Assembly (NCBI RefSeq): GCF_001648155.1
Contig: NZ_CP015199.1
Location: 558,001 to 622,000, forward strand
Direction: 5' to 3'
DNA from: Chryseobacterium glaciei
GTDB taxonomy: Bacteria; Bacteroidota; Bacteroidia; Flavobacteriales; Weeksellaceae
Length of the DNA: 64,000 nt
Positions 18,541 to 27,504 of the stretch are shown piece by piece. The first letter of the stretch is position 1. Every line of letters starts with the position of its first letter. The notes under the pieces were generated by a model. The model did not search any database. It was not told the origin of the DNA and worked only from the letters and a program-made list of their open reading frames with translations. A program made the position numbers and the translations under genes.

Positions 18541-19407
18541 TCAAAAGTTACGAATTGTTTGTGAAGCTTCTGCAACATCATGAACTCTTAAAATTTTAGC
18601 GCCCTGCTTTAAAACTTTTATATGCAATTTTTGAGTTTCTTCATTAATATCCAAAGCTGATTTTCCGAGAGGTTTGTAAATAAATGATTTTCTGGAAATT
18701 CCGATTAATAAAGGAAATTTTTCAAATCCGAAATACTTAACTTCATCAATCATTTTCATTTGATCTTCAACTGTTTTTCCAAAACCGAAGCCGGGATCGA
18801 GAATAATATCATTAACTCCCTTTTGTAAAAGTTCGTTTGTTTTTTCAGAAAAATAACGATTGATTTCTAGCGTAATATCTTCAAACTTAATTTTATCATG
18901 CATCGTTTCATAAGACGGATTTACATGCATCAAAATATAAGGAAGCTTAGTTTCTGCCGCTGTATCAAACATTTTCTTATCATATTGTCCACCAGAAATA
19001 TCATTAATAATATCAATTCCTTCATTAAAACCAAATTTCACAGTTTCAGCATAAAAAGTGTCTAATGAAATTAATGCTTCCGGAAATTCTTTTTTAATCT
19101 GAGAAATTAAAGTCCCGATTCTCTTTATTTCCTCATCACTACTCAAAAACTCAGCGTTTGGACGTGTAGATTGTGGGCCAATATCAATAATTTCAGCTCC
19201 GTCTTTCAATAATTTTTCTGCATGAAGTAATGCTGATTTTTCATTATTAAATTTTCCTCCGTCTGAAAAAGAATCCGGAGTAAGATTTAAAATTCCCATG
19301 ATTTTAGGAGCCGTTAAATCGACAAGTCTTCCGTTGCAGTTTATGGAGTGGTTGGGTTTGAGGGTCGGAGGGTATGAGTGTTGGAGAGTCTGAGAGTCTG
19401 AGAGCAT
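18541..19407 (-). CDS. folP: Dihydropteroate synthase
   Basis: A 288-residue TIM-barrel enzyme that joins p-aminobenzoate to the pterin diphosphate in folate synthesis; the sulfonamide target. Signature segments are GILNLTPDSFSDGG (about 38-51), GAEIIDIGPQSTRP, DIINDISGG, LDPGFGFGKT and the C-terminal ILRVHDV. All core residues seem present. The first 20 or so residues (LQHSYPPTLKPNHS) come from an intergenic repeat that recurs inverted at 19581, so they are probably not conserved; the only convincing ATG is still 19407. Confidence 0.95.
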   Translation of the reverse strand: MLSDSQTLQHSYPPTLKPNHSINCNGRLVDLTAPKIMGILNLTPDSFSDGGKFNNEKSALLHAEKLLKDGAEIIDIGPQSTRPNAEFLSSDEEIKRIGTLISQIKKEFPEALISLDTFYAETVKFGFNEGIDIINDISGGQYDKKMFDTAAETKLPYILMHVNPSYETMHDKIKFEDITLEINRYFSEKTNELLQKGVNDIILDPGFGFGKTVEDQMKMIDEVKYFGFEKFPLLIGISRKSFIYKPLGKSALDINEETQKLHIKVLKQGAKILRVHDVAEASQTIRNF

Positions 19408-19605
19408 GGAAGTTGGGGTTGTAATTTTAAATTTGTTAATTAAGGTGCTTACAAAAATAAGTCTTTACGTTTTACAAAGATAAAACTATAAATTATCCAT
19501 TCAATATAAAACAAGTTCTTATTAAACTCCCAACTCACTCTAAAACCCTAAAACTCTCCGACACTCAAACCCTCCAAACTCTCATACCCTCCGACCCTCA
19601 AACCC
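19354..19605. repeat. 25-bp perfect inverted repeat around the folP start
   Basis: The arms are 19354-19378 and 19581-19605, with core CTCATACCCTCCGACCCTCA on the right arm. The sequence between and around is low-complexity CTCAAACCCT/ACTCTCC. The left arm lies inside the folP coding region and encodes part of its N-terminus. Confidence 0.85.
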
Positions 19606-19655
19606 TAAAACTCAAAAAACCTTTCCCTGATTCCCGCTACCTAAAACCTAATTCG

Positions 19656-19663
19656 TATATTTG
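19656..19663 (+). promoter_or_regulatory. Promoter box for the DUF1599 operon
   Basis: TATATTTG, a full match to TAnnTTTG, 17 bp before the start codon. Confidence 0.45.
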
Positions 19664-19680
19664 GGCTATTAAGAGAATTT

Positions 19681-20247
19681 ATGCTAAAAACTTCAATACA
19701 GTTCGAGAAAGTTATCAATGAATGCCGCGAATTATTCAGCAAAAAATTACAGGATTACGGTGCTGCTTGGAGAGTTTTAAGACCGAGCTCAATTACTGAT
19801 CAGATTTACATTAAAGTCAACAGAATCCGTACGTTACAGATGACTGATGTAAAAATGGTAGACGAAAGTGAAGAAAGTGAGTTTATCGCAATCGTAAACT
19901 ATTCCATCATCGGATTGATACAGCTTGAAAAAGGCCTTTCTAACGATTTTAACGAAAATAAAGAAGAGATTTTAAGTCTTTACGATAAATATTCCACCGA
20001 AGCTAAAGCTTTAATGGAAAGAAAAAACCATGATTATGGAGAAGCTTGGAGAGATATGAGAATTTCTTCAATTACAGATCTTATTTATCAAAAAGTTTTA
20101 AGAACAAAACAAATTGAAGATAATCAAGGTGTTACTATCGTTTCTGAAGGTTTAGATGCCAATTATTTTGATATGCTGAATTATGCCGTTTTCTGTCTGA
20201 TAAAATTCTCTGAAAAACAAGACAACTTCCAACCTAAAACAAGTTAA
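19681..20247 (+). CDS. DUF1599 (Nmad1) protein with duplicated domain
   Basis: A 188-residue protein made of two copies of the same unit: KKLQDYGAAWRVLRPSSITDQIYIK at about 22-46 and ERKNHDYGEAWRDMRISSITDLIYQK at about 115-140. This matches DUF1599, also called nucleotide modification associated domain 1. Family members occur in Bacteroidetes chromosomes and in phages; the catalytic activity is not established. It lies 2 nt before the BT_3928 gene. Confidence 0.82.
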   Translation: MLKTSIQFEKVINECRELFSKKLQDYGAAWRVLRPSSITDQIYIKVNRIRTLQMTDVKMVDESEESEFIAIVNYSIIGLIQLEKGLSNDFNENKEEILSLYDKYSTEAKALMERKNHDYGEAWRDMRISSITDLIYQKVLRTKQIEDNQGVTIVSEGLDANYFDMLNYAVFCLIKFSEKQDNFQPKTS

Positions 20248-20249
20248 TT

Positions 20250-21362
20250 ATGATCAAAGGTTTATTACGTTTCGTTATTGCTGTTATTTTTATCCTTTCG
20301 GGTTTTGTAAAAGCGGTAGATTTGGTAGGTTTTTCCTTCAAAATGGAAGAATACTTCTCTCCTACTGTTTTCAACATGCCATTTTTGGAAAAATTCGCTT
20401 TATTATTTTCGATCATTGTCGTTGTTTTAGAACTTTTGCTTGGATTTATGCTTTTATTAAAATTAAAACTTAAATTCACTCTTTCAGCATTGATCGCGCT
20501 TTGTATATTCTTTGGTTTCCTTACTTTTTATTCGGCGTATTTCAATGTAGTAACAGATTGTGGCTGTTTTGGAGATGCAATAAAATTCACGCCTTGGCAA
20601 AGCTTCATTAAAGATGTTGTGCTTTTAGTTGGATTAATCATCGTATTTATCCTTTACAGAAAAGAATTTAAGAAAAAAGACAGTTATACTTTCAGTTCTA
20701 AAAAAGAACCTTCCAATACATTTAAATATATTCTTTTAGTGATATTTTCTTTGGGAATGATCTACATTATGGCTCAGGGAATTATGCATGAACCATTAAT
20801 CGATTTCCGTGATTATAAAGTAGGAACTGATATTAAAAGTGAAAAAGAAAAAATTAATAAAAATCCATCCGAATACAAAACTTTTTACTCTCTTAAAAAT
20901 CAAAAAACAGGAGAAATTTTAAAGGTAAATCAGGACGATTATATTAAAGAAACAAAATACTGGGCAGAAGGTTCTCCTTGGAAAATCGAGGAAGGGAAAA
21001 ACGAATCTGTTTTGATAAAAGAAGGTTACAAATCTGAGATCGTGAAGTTTAAAATTGAAGATCCTACAGGTCTTGAAGTAACTGATGAAGTGATTAACGC
21101 ACCGAAAGCAATTTTGGTTTTCTCTTATCATCCAAAAGAAGTTTCAGCAGATTTGCTTCAAAAAGTTGAAGCTAAAGTGAAGGCTCAAAAAGGAGCGGTT
21201 ATTTACGGAGTTTCAACAGATCCGAACACTTTTAAAACCATTAAAAATGCAATGATGGACGGCACTGCCATTAAGACCATTGCAAGAAGTAATCCTTTTG
21301 TATTGATTTTAGAAAAAGGAAAAATTGTAGACAAAATTCCTGCAAAAGACTACGTGAAATAA
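20250..21362 (+). CDS. BT_3928 family membrane protein (DoxX/MauE-like)
   Basis: A 370-residue protein. The first 140 residues hold four membrane helices and a conserved DCGCFGD loop, as in MauE/DoxX proteins. Another helix is near 155-173, and the C-terminal part (about 255-370) is a soluble thioredoxin-like domain without a CxxC. The family is widespread in Bacteroidetes next to DUF1599 and tpiA. Possibly an electron-transfer or disulfide-related role; unproven. Confidence 0.78.
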   Translation: MIKGLLRFVIAVIFILSGFVKAVDLVGFSFKMEEYFSPTVFNMPFLEKFALLFSIIVVVLELLLGFMLLLKLKLKFTLSALIALCIFFGFLTFYSAYFNVVTDCGCFGDAIKFTPWQSFIKDVVLLVGLIIVFILYRKEFKKKDSYTFSSKKEPSNTFKYILLVIFSLGMIYIMAQGIMHEPLIDFRDYKVGTDIKSEKEKINKNPSEYKTFYSLKNQKTGEILKVNQDDYIKETKYWAEGSPWKIEEGKNESVLIKEGYKSEIVKFKIEDPTGLEVTDEVINAPKAILVFSYHPKEVSADLLQKVEAKVKAQKGAVIYGVSTDPNTFKTIKNAMMDGTAIKTIARSNPFVLILEKGKIVDKIPAKDYVK

Positions 21363-21439
21363 AAAATTGTGAATGGTGAATTGTCAATTTAACAATCAAC
21401 CGTCAACCATAAACTATCAACAAACTATACATTTATATA

Positions 21440-21790
21440 ATGCAAAAATCAAATAAATCTATCGCCGGTTACCATTTGCTGATGATCCTTTCATCTGTAG
21501 ACGGAGAATTTGCACCTGAAGAAGGAATGCTTGTTCAACAGTATTTAGCAGATGAATTTCCTTTTAAAATGGATCTGGATAATGAGTTGGATGTAATCGC
21601 TTTATTAAAGCCGGAAGAATGGAAAAGTCACTTCGAATTTCACGCTCAATGTTTCTTAGATGATTCTACGGAAGAAGAGCGTTTAAGCTTTGTACAATTT
21701 GCTAAAACATTGATTAAGGCTGATAATAAAGTAACTGACGAAGAACATACTTTCTATATTCTTTTAAAAAATATCTGGAAAATAAATTAG
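21440..21790 (+). CDS. TerB-like helical protein
   Basis: A 116-residue all-helical protein. MILSSVDGEFAPEEGMLVQQYL (about 14-35) and TLIKADNKVTDEEHTFYILL (about 90-110) are two EF-hand-like acidic segments with the spacing of the TerB (tellurite resistance) family. No metal site is proven. It is probably the last gene of the DUF1599 operon, just before the inserted ATPase cassette. Confidence 0.72.
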   Translation: MQKSNKSIAGYHLLMILSSVDGEFAPEEGMLVQQYLADEFPFKMDLDNELDVIALLKPEEWKSHFEFHAQCFLDDSTEEERLSFVQFAKTLIKADNKVTDEEHTFYILLKNIWKIN

Positions 21791-21836
21791 GCAATTTTCT
21801 TATTAAAATTATTTATAGGTAATATTTTATAAAGCC

Positions 21837-21844
21837 TATATTTG
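21837..21844 (+). promoter_or_regulatory. Promoter box for the ATPase/TOPRIM cassette
   Basis: TATATTTG, a full match to TAnnTTTG, 34 bp before the ATPase start. The cassette therefore probably has its own promoter. Confidence 0.5.
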
Positions 21845-21878
21845 TTTTAAATCTCATATAATAATATATTCTTATAAA

Positions 21879-23264
21879 ATGATTACACAGATTAAAATAA
21901 ATGGATTTAAATCATTTCATAATTTTGAAATGACTTTTACTCCATTTACAATAATCGCAGGTACAAATGCTTCTGGAAAAAGTAATCTTTTTGATGCTTT
22001 AGAATTACTTTCAAAACTTGCAGATTCAGATAATATTAAAAAAGCTCTTCAGAGTCAACGAGGAGACTTTTTAGAATTGTTTAGTATGTATGATAAAGGA
22101 ATTTATGCAGATATAATGGAGTTTGAAGTAGAAATGCTCATAAATCAAAAAGTAAAAGATGCCTGGGGAAATGAAGCTAATCTAAAATATACAAGATTAC
22201 AATATCAATTACATATTAGAAGATTTATTAATAATTCAGGTCTCGAAGATGTTGAAGTAATTCATGAAAAATTAGTAAATCTAAAAAAGGATAATGAAGA
22301 TAGATGGATAAAAATAATTCCTAAAGATAAAATAGAATTATGGAGACCTAAAGTAGAAGGAAATAGAGGTGGAAAACCATATCTTGATACCATAAAAAAA
22401 AATGAAATTGACACAGTAGTAATTCATCAGGATGGATCTAAAGGAACTTTTCGGCAAATACCAATTGTAAATGCAAATAGAACTGTATTAAGTAGTATTG
22501 ATAATGTTGACTTTAAACATGTTTTAGCCGCAAAAGAGGAAATGAAATCTTGGAAGTTTCTTCAATTGAATCCTGACGATTTGCGAGAGCCAACTAATAA
22601 AAATAATGGAGAAGATCAAATAACAAGCTCTGGTAAAAATATAGCAGCTGCATTGTATAGAATTTCTCTTACTAATGATATTGCTTTGAAAGAGATTTCA
22701 AGAAAATTAAATAGATTTCTTTCCCAATTTATAGAAGTAAAGATTTTTGATGATAAGGAGAATCGCCAGTTTATTATAAAATTAATTGATGTTGACAAAA
22801 AGGAATACACTTCAAGAGTACTTTCTGAAGGGACTTTGAGAATCCTAACATTATGTATTTTAGAATATGATGATAATTTTGGAAGTCTATTATGCTTTGA
22901 AGAACCTGAAAATGGCATACATCCAGCTAGAATATCAACTATGCTAGATTTATTGGCTGATTTAAGCACAGATTTCTCGGACAATGAACTACCTTTAAAA
23001 CAAGTAATTGTAAATACTCACTCTTCTGTTCTGGTTGGAGAATTTTGGAAAAATTTCAACCAAGATAACAATAAATCGCTTTGGTTTAGTAAAATGGTAA
23101 CTAAAACAGATGTTTATAAAAATGAAAAAATCAAATTCGAAACCACTAAACTCTCACCAGTAGATAAAAACTTTATTGCAGATTTATTTTCAGATAGAAA
23201 AGTATCTATTTTGAATGTTAAAGATTATTTAGATAATGGTAATTTTTCTTTAGAAAATGAGTAA
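21879..23264 (+). CDS. OLD/RecF-like AAA_21 ATPase, probable defence protein
   Basis: A 461-residue ABC-type ATPase that begins with the usual IKINGFKSFHNFEM and Walker A GTNASGKSN at about 30-38. The signature LSEGTLR, Walker B LLCFEEPENGIHP and the switch VIVNTHSS lie at about 310-390, separated from Walker A by a helical insert. There is no TOPRIM domain at the C-terminus, unlike class 1 OLD proteins; the TOPRIM-like part is instead the next gene. The split is like that of PARIS (AriA/AriB). The sequence is richer in A+T than its neighbours. Likely anti-phage; not proven. Confidence 0.82.
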   Translation: MITQIKINGFKSFHNFEMTFTPFTIIAGTNASGKSNLFDALELLSKLADSDNIKKALQSQRGDFLELFSMYDKGIYADIMEFEVEMLINQKVKDAWGNEANLKYTRLQYQLHIRRFINNSGLEDVEVIHEKLVNLKKDNEDRWIKIIPKDKIELWRPKVEGNRGGKPYLDTIKKNEIDTVVIHQDGSKGTFRQIPIVNANRTVLSSIDNVDFKHVLAAKEEMKSWKFLQLNPDDLREPTNKNNGEDQITSSGKNIAAALYRISLTNDIALKEISRKLNRFLSQFIEVKIFDDKENRQFIIKLIDVDKKEYTSRVLSEGTLRILTLCILEYDDNFGSLLCFEEPENGIHPARISTMLDLLADLSTDFSDNELPLKQVIVNTHSSVLVGEFWKNFNQDNNKSLWFSKMVTKTDVYKNEKIKFETTKLSPVDKNFIADLFSDRKVSILNVKDYLDNGNFSLENE

Positions 23265-23931
23265 TAAACAGCTATATATAGGATTAATTTCTGAAGGTTC
23301 AACCGATACAAGATTTCTATTTTCTGTTGTAGACAGAACTATTAAACAGCTAGTTTTTAATTTTGGAGGTTCTATTGAGATATATATAGAAGAATTAAAA
23401 AAAGATTCGGGCAAAAAATTTGTAAATCAAATTATAGACGCTAATCTAGCTCATCAAAAAGAAAATTTCATCAATATTCTTTTAATTCATAGTGATGCAG
23501 ATTTTAAAGATGATTCTAAAGTTTTAAAGGAAAAATATATACCTTTAATAGAAAACATTAAATCTAATAATGATATGATTTGTAAAGAAATCGTACCAAT
23601 AATTCCTATTTACATGATAGAAGCATGGATGCTAGCTGACATTCATTTATTTTTAGACGAAATTTCTACTAAGAAAACTAAGACTGAACTTGGAATAAAT
23701 GGTAATCCTGAATCTTTTACAAATCCAAAAAACAAAATAAAAGAAGCATTATTAATTATCAATCAAGAAAAACCAAAAAAAAGAAGAAAGGATTTACAAA
23801 TTAATGATTTATATCAAATTATTGGTCAAAAAATCGAAATCGAAAAACTTTTAGAGTTAAATTCTTTTACTAAGTTTTATGATCAAATTTCTGATTCTTT
23901 GATAAAATTACAATTTATACATAAAAAATAA
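23257..23931 (+). CDS. DUF4276-like TOPRIM-fold partner protein
   Basis: A 224-residue protein overlapping the ATPase gene by 8 nt. It shows the acidic pattern of TOPRIM-type nucleases: EGSTD at about 14-18, SDAD near 80-83, and IEAWMLAD near 125, a motif I associate with DUF4276. Together with the ATPase it makes a two-gene defence cassette in which the ATPase senses and this protein is the probable effector. It ends 4 nt before tpiA. Confidence 0.7.
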   Translation: MSNKQLYIGLISEGSTDTRFLFSVVDRTIKQLVFNFGGSIEIYIEELKKDSGKKFVNQIIDANLAHQKENFINILLIHSDADFKDDSKVLKEKYIPLIENIKSNNDMICKEIVPIIPIYMIEAWMLADIHLFLDEISTKKTKTELGINGNPESFTNPKNKIKEALLIINQEKPKKRRKDLQINDLYQIIGQKIEIEKLLELNSFTKFYDQISDSLIKLQFIHKK

Positions 23932-23935
23932 AACT

Positions 23936-24697
23936 ATGAGAAGAAAAATAGTTGCAGGAAACTGGAAAATGAATAAAAATATAATTGACGCTCAGCAATT
24001 GATGGTTCAATTATTAAGTTATAAAAACAACAATACGACGAACTGCGAAGTTTGGATCGCACCTCCATCTTTATACTTAATGATGGCGAAAGATATTTTC
24101 GAAAAGGATGAAATCGGTGTATTTTCTCAAGATATGAGCGAGCATGAAAGTGGTGCTTACACAGGAGAAATTTCTGCTGAAATGCTAGAATCTATAGATG
24201 CAACAGGTTCTTTGATCGGTCACTCTGAAAGAAGACAATATCACGGGGAAACAGATTCTCACTGTAATGTAAAAGTAAAATTAGCTTTAGATAAAGGTTT
24301 GATTCCTGTTTACTGTAATGGTGAAACTTTAGAGCAAAGAAAAGCAGGACAACATTTTGAAGTGGTAAAAAACCAAACTGAAGTTGCACTTTTCACGCTT
24401 TCTGCAGAAGAAATTAAAAAAGTAGTAATCGCTTACGAACCTGTTTGGGCAATCGGAACCGGAGAAACTGCAAGTCCTGCACAAGCTCAGGAAATCCACG
24501 CACACATCAGAAGCATTATCGCTGCAAAATACGGACAGAAAGTTGCTGACGAAGTTTCTATCCTTTACGGAGGTTCTGTAAAGCCTGACAATGCTAAAGA
24601 GATTTTCTCTCAACCAGATATCGACGGTGGTTTGATTGGTGGAGCTGCTTTGAAATTAGAAGATTTTTCTAAAATTATTGAAGGATTTAATTCATAA
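23936..24697 (+). CDS. tpiA: Triosephosphate isomerase
   Basis: A 253-residue TIM-barrel glycolytic enzyme interconverting dihydroxyacetone phosphate and glyceraldehyde 3-phosphate. GNWKMN (Asn and Lys near 11 and 13), the catalytic His in IGHSERR, the catalytic Glu in AYEPVWAIGTG and the phosphate loop YGGSVKPDN are all present. It starts 4 nt after the DUF4276-like gene, so it can be transcribed from the defence-cassette promoter as well as from farther upstream. Confidence 0.98.
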   Translation: MRRKIVAGNWKMNKNIIDAQQLMVQLLSYKNNNTTNCEVWIAPPSLYLMMAKDIFEKDEIGVFSQDMSEHESGAYTGEISAEMLESIDATGSLIGHSERRQYHGETDSHCNVKVKLALDKGLIPVYCNGETLEQRKAGQHFEVVKNQTEVALFTLSAEEIKKVVIAYEPVWAIGTGETASPAQAQEIHAHIRSIIAAKYGQKVADEVSILYGGSVKPDNAKEIFSQPDIDGGLIGGAALKLEDFSKIIEGFNS

Positions 24698-24718
24698 TAA
24701 TAGAAATAAAAAATATCG

Positions 24719-24746
24719 AAAACCACCAGATTTGGTGGTTTTTTTA
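24719..24746 (+). terminator. Terminator after tpiA
   Basis: Perfect stem AACCACCA/TGGTGGTT with a GATT loop and a T-run. Confidence 0.88.
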
Positions 24747-24749
24747 TTG

Positions 24750-24971
24750 TCAGAATATTTTAAAGTTAAAAATAAAATAATGGACTTGGTAATTAAAAGC
24801 TTTTCCGGATAGAAAATAAACGTAAAGTTCTTTTTTATAAATCCCTGAAAAAGATTTAGAAAGGGGATAAATAATCTTTTCTTCTTCAGTATAATCCGGA
24901 ATTGTAATTCCGTGAAACCTTTCAATCTCAACCGCAATCAGATCTATTAAATTATTTTTGGATAATGACAT
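24750..24971 (-). CDS. Small protein of unknown function
   Basis: A possible 73-residue protein. The first half (NNLIDLIAVEIERFHGITIPDY) looks like real protein; the second half is aromatic-rich. An 81-residue reading frame overlaps in another register and looks less protein-like. No ribosome-binding site or family is evident, so this is tentative. Confidence 0.38.
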   Translation of the reverse strand: MSLSKNNLIDLIAVEIERFHGITIPDYTEEEKIIYPLSKSFSGIYKKELYVYFLSGKAFNYQVHYFIFNFKIF

Positions 24972-25101
24972 AGTCAGCCTATTATTTTAGTATTAAAAAA
25001 TTATATACGAAGAATTTTTATTTTCGGATTTGAAAACTTGAAATTCTTTATGAAAATTTATCAACTAATTTTGTACACTAACAAATAACGCCATTTAAAA
25101 C

Positions 25102-25131
25102 AAAAAGTCCCCCAAAACTGAGAGACTTTTT
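25102..25131 (-). terminator. Terminator after the esterase-like gene
   Basis: Arms AAAAAGTC and GACTTTTT; the gene on its right is read toward it. Confidence 0.72.
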
Positions 25132-25150
25132 CTTGTAAATAAATTAAAAA

Positions 25151-26413
25151 TTATTGAATATCGACTACATACATTGTTCCTTTGTCTACTTTTCCTGTTT
25201 TAGGAAGAATTTTGGCTTTTGGAGTTCCATTTCCGTTATCAACTACGCCAAAATCGTCGTCATTAAAAATGGCTAATTTATTTCCGCCTAAATAAACAAT
25301 TCCCTCGAATTTATCGTGTTCATAGCCTATTTTTGAAACCAGATCAACGGCTAATGTTTTAGAAACAGGCTTTAATCCTGCGGTATTTATTTCATCCCAA
25401 GTAGATTGCTCAAGGGTTTTATTATTTATTTTTAAACCGTCAACGGCTGTAAGATCAGATCCTGTCACATCAGAAGCGCCTGTTAAATTTATTCTGTAAA
25501 CCTTTTTAGTTCCGCCTTGTGAACCAAAGTTTCCGTCTCTTTCTATTACCAGAAACTCAGAGTTGCTGATTGCCGTAATATCACAAACAGAATCGGAAGC
25601 GCCTCCATCTTGTTTGTATAAATATTGTTTTGTCTGTCCTGTGGCAAGATCAAAAGTCACAATTCTTGTCAATGTTGTATTGGTTGCCAACACTTTTGTA
25701 GGAACATACATTGTAGACTGCATGGTGCCTACCAGCATTTTTCCGTCCGGCGTCATACACATTCCTTCCATTCCTCTGTTTGGTCTTCTTTTGGCTAAAA
25801 CGGCAGGTAATTTTCTTGTTCCTGTATTTACTCCGATTGGGCTTATCCTTTCAATTTCAACTCCTTCTGCGCTATAATGAACGATGTGAGGGCCGTATTC
25901 ATCCGAAACCCAGAATGTACCGTCTGCTGCTACAACAATACTTTCACTGTCTAAACCATAATTGTCAGTTGGCAAAACACTTCCATCAACTCCGTAGGCA
26001 ATTTCACCTGTACTTCCCATTCCGATAGGGTTTGGAAGTCCTGTGATGGGTTGTCCTGAAGGATTTTTAAGTTTAATATATTTTAGCACTTCAATATTTC
26101 CGTCTGCATTGATCTTAAAATGCATAATTGTAGGTGTGAAGTTTGGAATTAAAAATTTTATTCCGTTTGAATAAGCTGTATTGGGACCACGATCGGTAAT
26201 AACATAAAACTCTCCTTTTCTTGTTGGATGAGCCGTTGCTCCTGAACCGAAACCTCCGTTGATAACATCTACTCCATTTACAGTTGCCAAAGTTGCGAAC
26301 GGAAATTCCTGCGGAAGTTTAGAATAATTGATATCCTGATTATTTACATTATCATCATTGTTACAAGCCGTTAAAGCCATGAAGGCAAGAACAGGTAATA
26401 AGATTTTTTTCAT
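25151..26413 (-). CDS. Esterase-like phytase-family lipoprotein
   Basis: About 420 residues with a lipoprotein signal (LAFMALTACNND). The body matches the esterase-like activity of phytase family: FYVITDRGPNTA, WVSDEYGPHIVHY, GMEGMCMTPDGKML and a C-terminal FEGIVYLGGNKLAIFNDDDFG, a propeller-like repeat pattern. Substrate unknown; phosphate release is sometimes proposed for the family. The frame opens 15 codons earlier, but the signal peptide starts at ATG 26413. Confidence 0.85.
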   Translation of the reverse strand: MKKILLPVLAFMALTACNNDDNVNNQDINYSKLPQEFPFATLATVNGVDVINGGFGSGATAHPTRKGEFYVITDRGPNTAYSNGIKFLIPNFTPTIMHFKINADGNIEVLKYIKLKNPSGQPITGLPNPIGMGSTGEIAYGVDGSVLPTDNYGLDSESIVVAADGTFWVSDEYGPHIVHYSAEGVEIERISPIGVNTGTRKLPAVLAKRRPNRGMEGMCMTPDGKMLVGTMQSTMYVPTKVLATNTTLTRIVTFDLATGQTKQYLYKQDGGASDSVCDITAISNSEFLVIERDGNFGSQGGTKKVYRINLTGASDVTGSDLTAVDGLKINNKTLEQSTWDEINTAGLKPVSKTLAVDLVSKIGYEHDKFEGIVYLGGNKLAIFNDDDFGVVDNGNGTPKAKILPKTGKVDKGTMYVVDIQ

Positions 26414-26530
26414 ATTTACTTTTATGGTTGCGAATGTAAGTATTGAATGTAAACTCATCTTGAATGGAATGATAAATCTGTTTTAAATCTTTTTCGTTTG
26501 TCGCAATGACCGAATTTTGTAATGACGACA

Positions 26531-26629
26531 AAAACCCTAGCCCAGATAGAAACGGTTACCCCACAGCAAGCGTTGGGAAAGAAATGGCGCGAGGAGTAAT
26601 AGTGGATAGCTGGATGAAGCTCCTGAAAA
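26531..26629 (+). ncRNA. Flavo-1-like small RNA, copy B
   Basis: Begins AAAACCCTAGCCCAGATAGA and ends AGCTCCTGAAAAT. It shares with the copy at 9340 the 5' block ACCCTAGCCC.GAT.GAA and the 3' block GGA.AGC.GGA...AGCTCCT, while the middle differs and forms its own hairpin. The GTAATTGGTAAT repeat and a CGTCAGAATGAC fragment follow. The rest of 26414-26759 shows nothing else that I can name. Confidence 0.5.
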
Positions 26630-26708
26630 TGAGTAATTGGTAATAAGTAATGATTGATTATTTAGATTCTTCCTTCGTCAGAATGACAAACTACATGCAT
26701 ATAAAACG

Positions 26709-26736
26709 AAAAACGCGCCAAAATTGACGCGTTTCT
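26709..26736 (-). terminator. Terminator after clpP
   Basis: Perfect stem AAACGCG/CGCGTTT with an A-run on the side that serves the minus-strand transcript. Confidence 0.8.
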
Positions 26737-26759
26737 CTTAATTATCCTTTTAAAGAAAA

Positions 26760-27449
26760 TTATTTCTTTTCTTTAGTTGCTCTCTGTAAAACCTCATCTA
26801 CCATTCCGAATTCTTTCGCTTCGGTAGAAGTCATCCAGTAATCTCTATCTGACGCTTTTTCTACCCATTCGTAGGTTTGACCAGAATGTTCAGAAATAAT
26901 GTCATATAATTCTTTTTTCAGCTTCAACATTTCTCTTAAGTTGATCTCCATATCAGAAGCAACACCTTGTGCACCTCCTGAAGGCTGGTGAATCATTACT
27001 CTTGAATGCTTCAACGCAGAACGCTTCCCTTTTTCCCCTGCAACCAACAATACAGCTCCCATTGAAGCAGCAATACCTGTACAGATTGTTGCTACATCAG
27101 GCTTAATGATCTGCATGGTGTCATAAATTCCTAACCCAGCATATACACTTCCTCCAGGAGAGTTGATGTAAATCTGGATGTCTTTTGAAGGATCTGAACT
27201 CTCCAAGAACAAAAGCTGTGCAGTAACAATATTCGCCACCTGATCATCAATTCCTGTTCCCAGGAAGATAATTCTGTCCATCATCAAACGAGAAAAAACG
27301 TCCATCTGAGCTACGTTCATTCTTCTTTCTTCCATGATGTACGGTGTAAGATTGGTTGGCCCATACATTCCCATATACTGATCGGTAACAAGACCGCTAT
27401 TTCCTAAATGCTTTACAGAGAAATCTCTGAATTCTTTTTTAATGTCCAT
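26760..27449 (-). CDS. clpP: ATP-dependent Clp protease proteolytic subunit
   Basis: A 229-residue serine protease subunit, forming the two-ring chamber that works with ClpX/ClpA-type ATPases. The nucleophile serine is in GIAASMGAVLL and the histidine in RVMIHQPSGG; the aspartate follows near DREYWM-type sequence (here SDRDYWM). Length is slightly above average because of an N-terminal extension of about 30 residues. It lies 55 nt downstream of dnaG. Confidence 0.97.
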   Translation of the reverse strand: MDIKKEFRDFSVKHLGNSGLVTDQYMGMYGPTNLTPYIMEERRMNVAQMDVFSRLMMDRIIFLGTGIDDQVANIVTAQLLFLESSDPSKDIQIYINSPGGSVYAGLGIYDTMQIIKPDVATICTGIAASMGAVLLVAGEKGKRSALKHSRVMIHQPSGGAQGVASDMEINLREMLKLKKELYDIISEHSGQTYEWVEKASDRDYWMTSTEAKEFGMVDEVLQRATKEKK

Positions 27450-27504
27450 ATTTCTATTGGTATTATTTTAAATTTATTTGAGATTTAAATTACAACTTTT
27501 GTTC

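Noticed and set aside
24692..24937. 81-residue minus-strand frame overlapping the tpiA terminator
   Set aside because: Covers the terminator hairpin and ends in the tpiA coding region; the 73-residue frame at 24750 is more protein-like.
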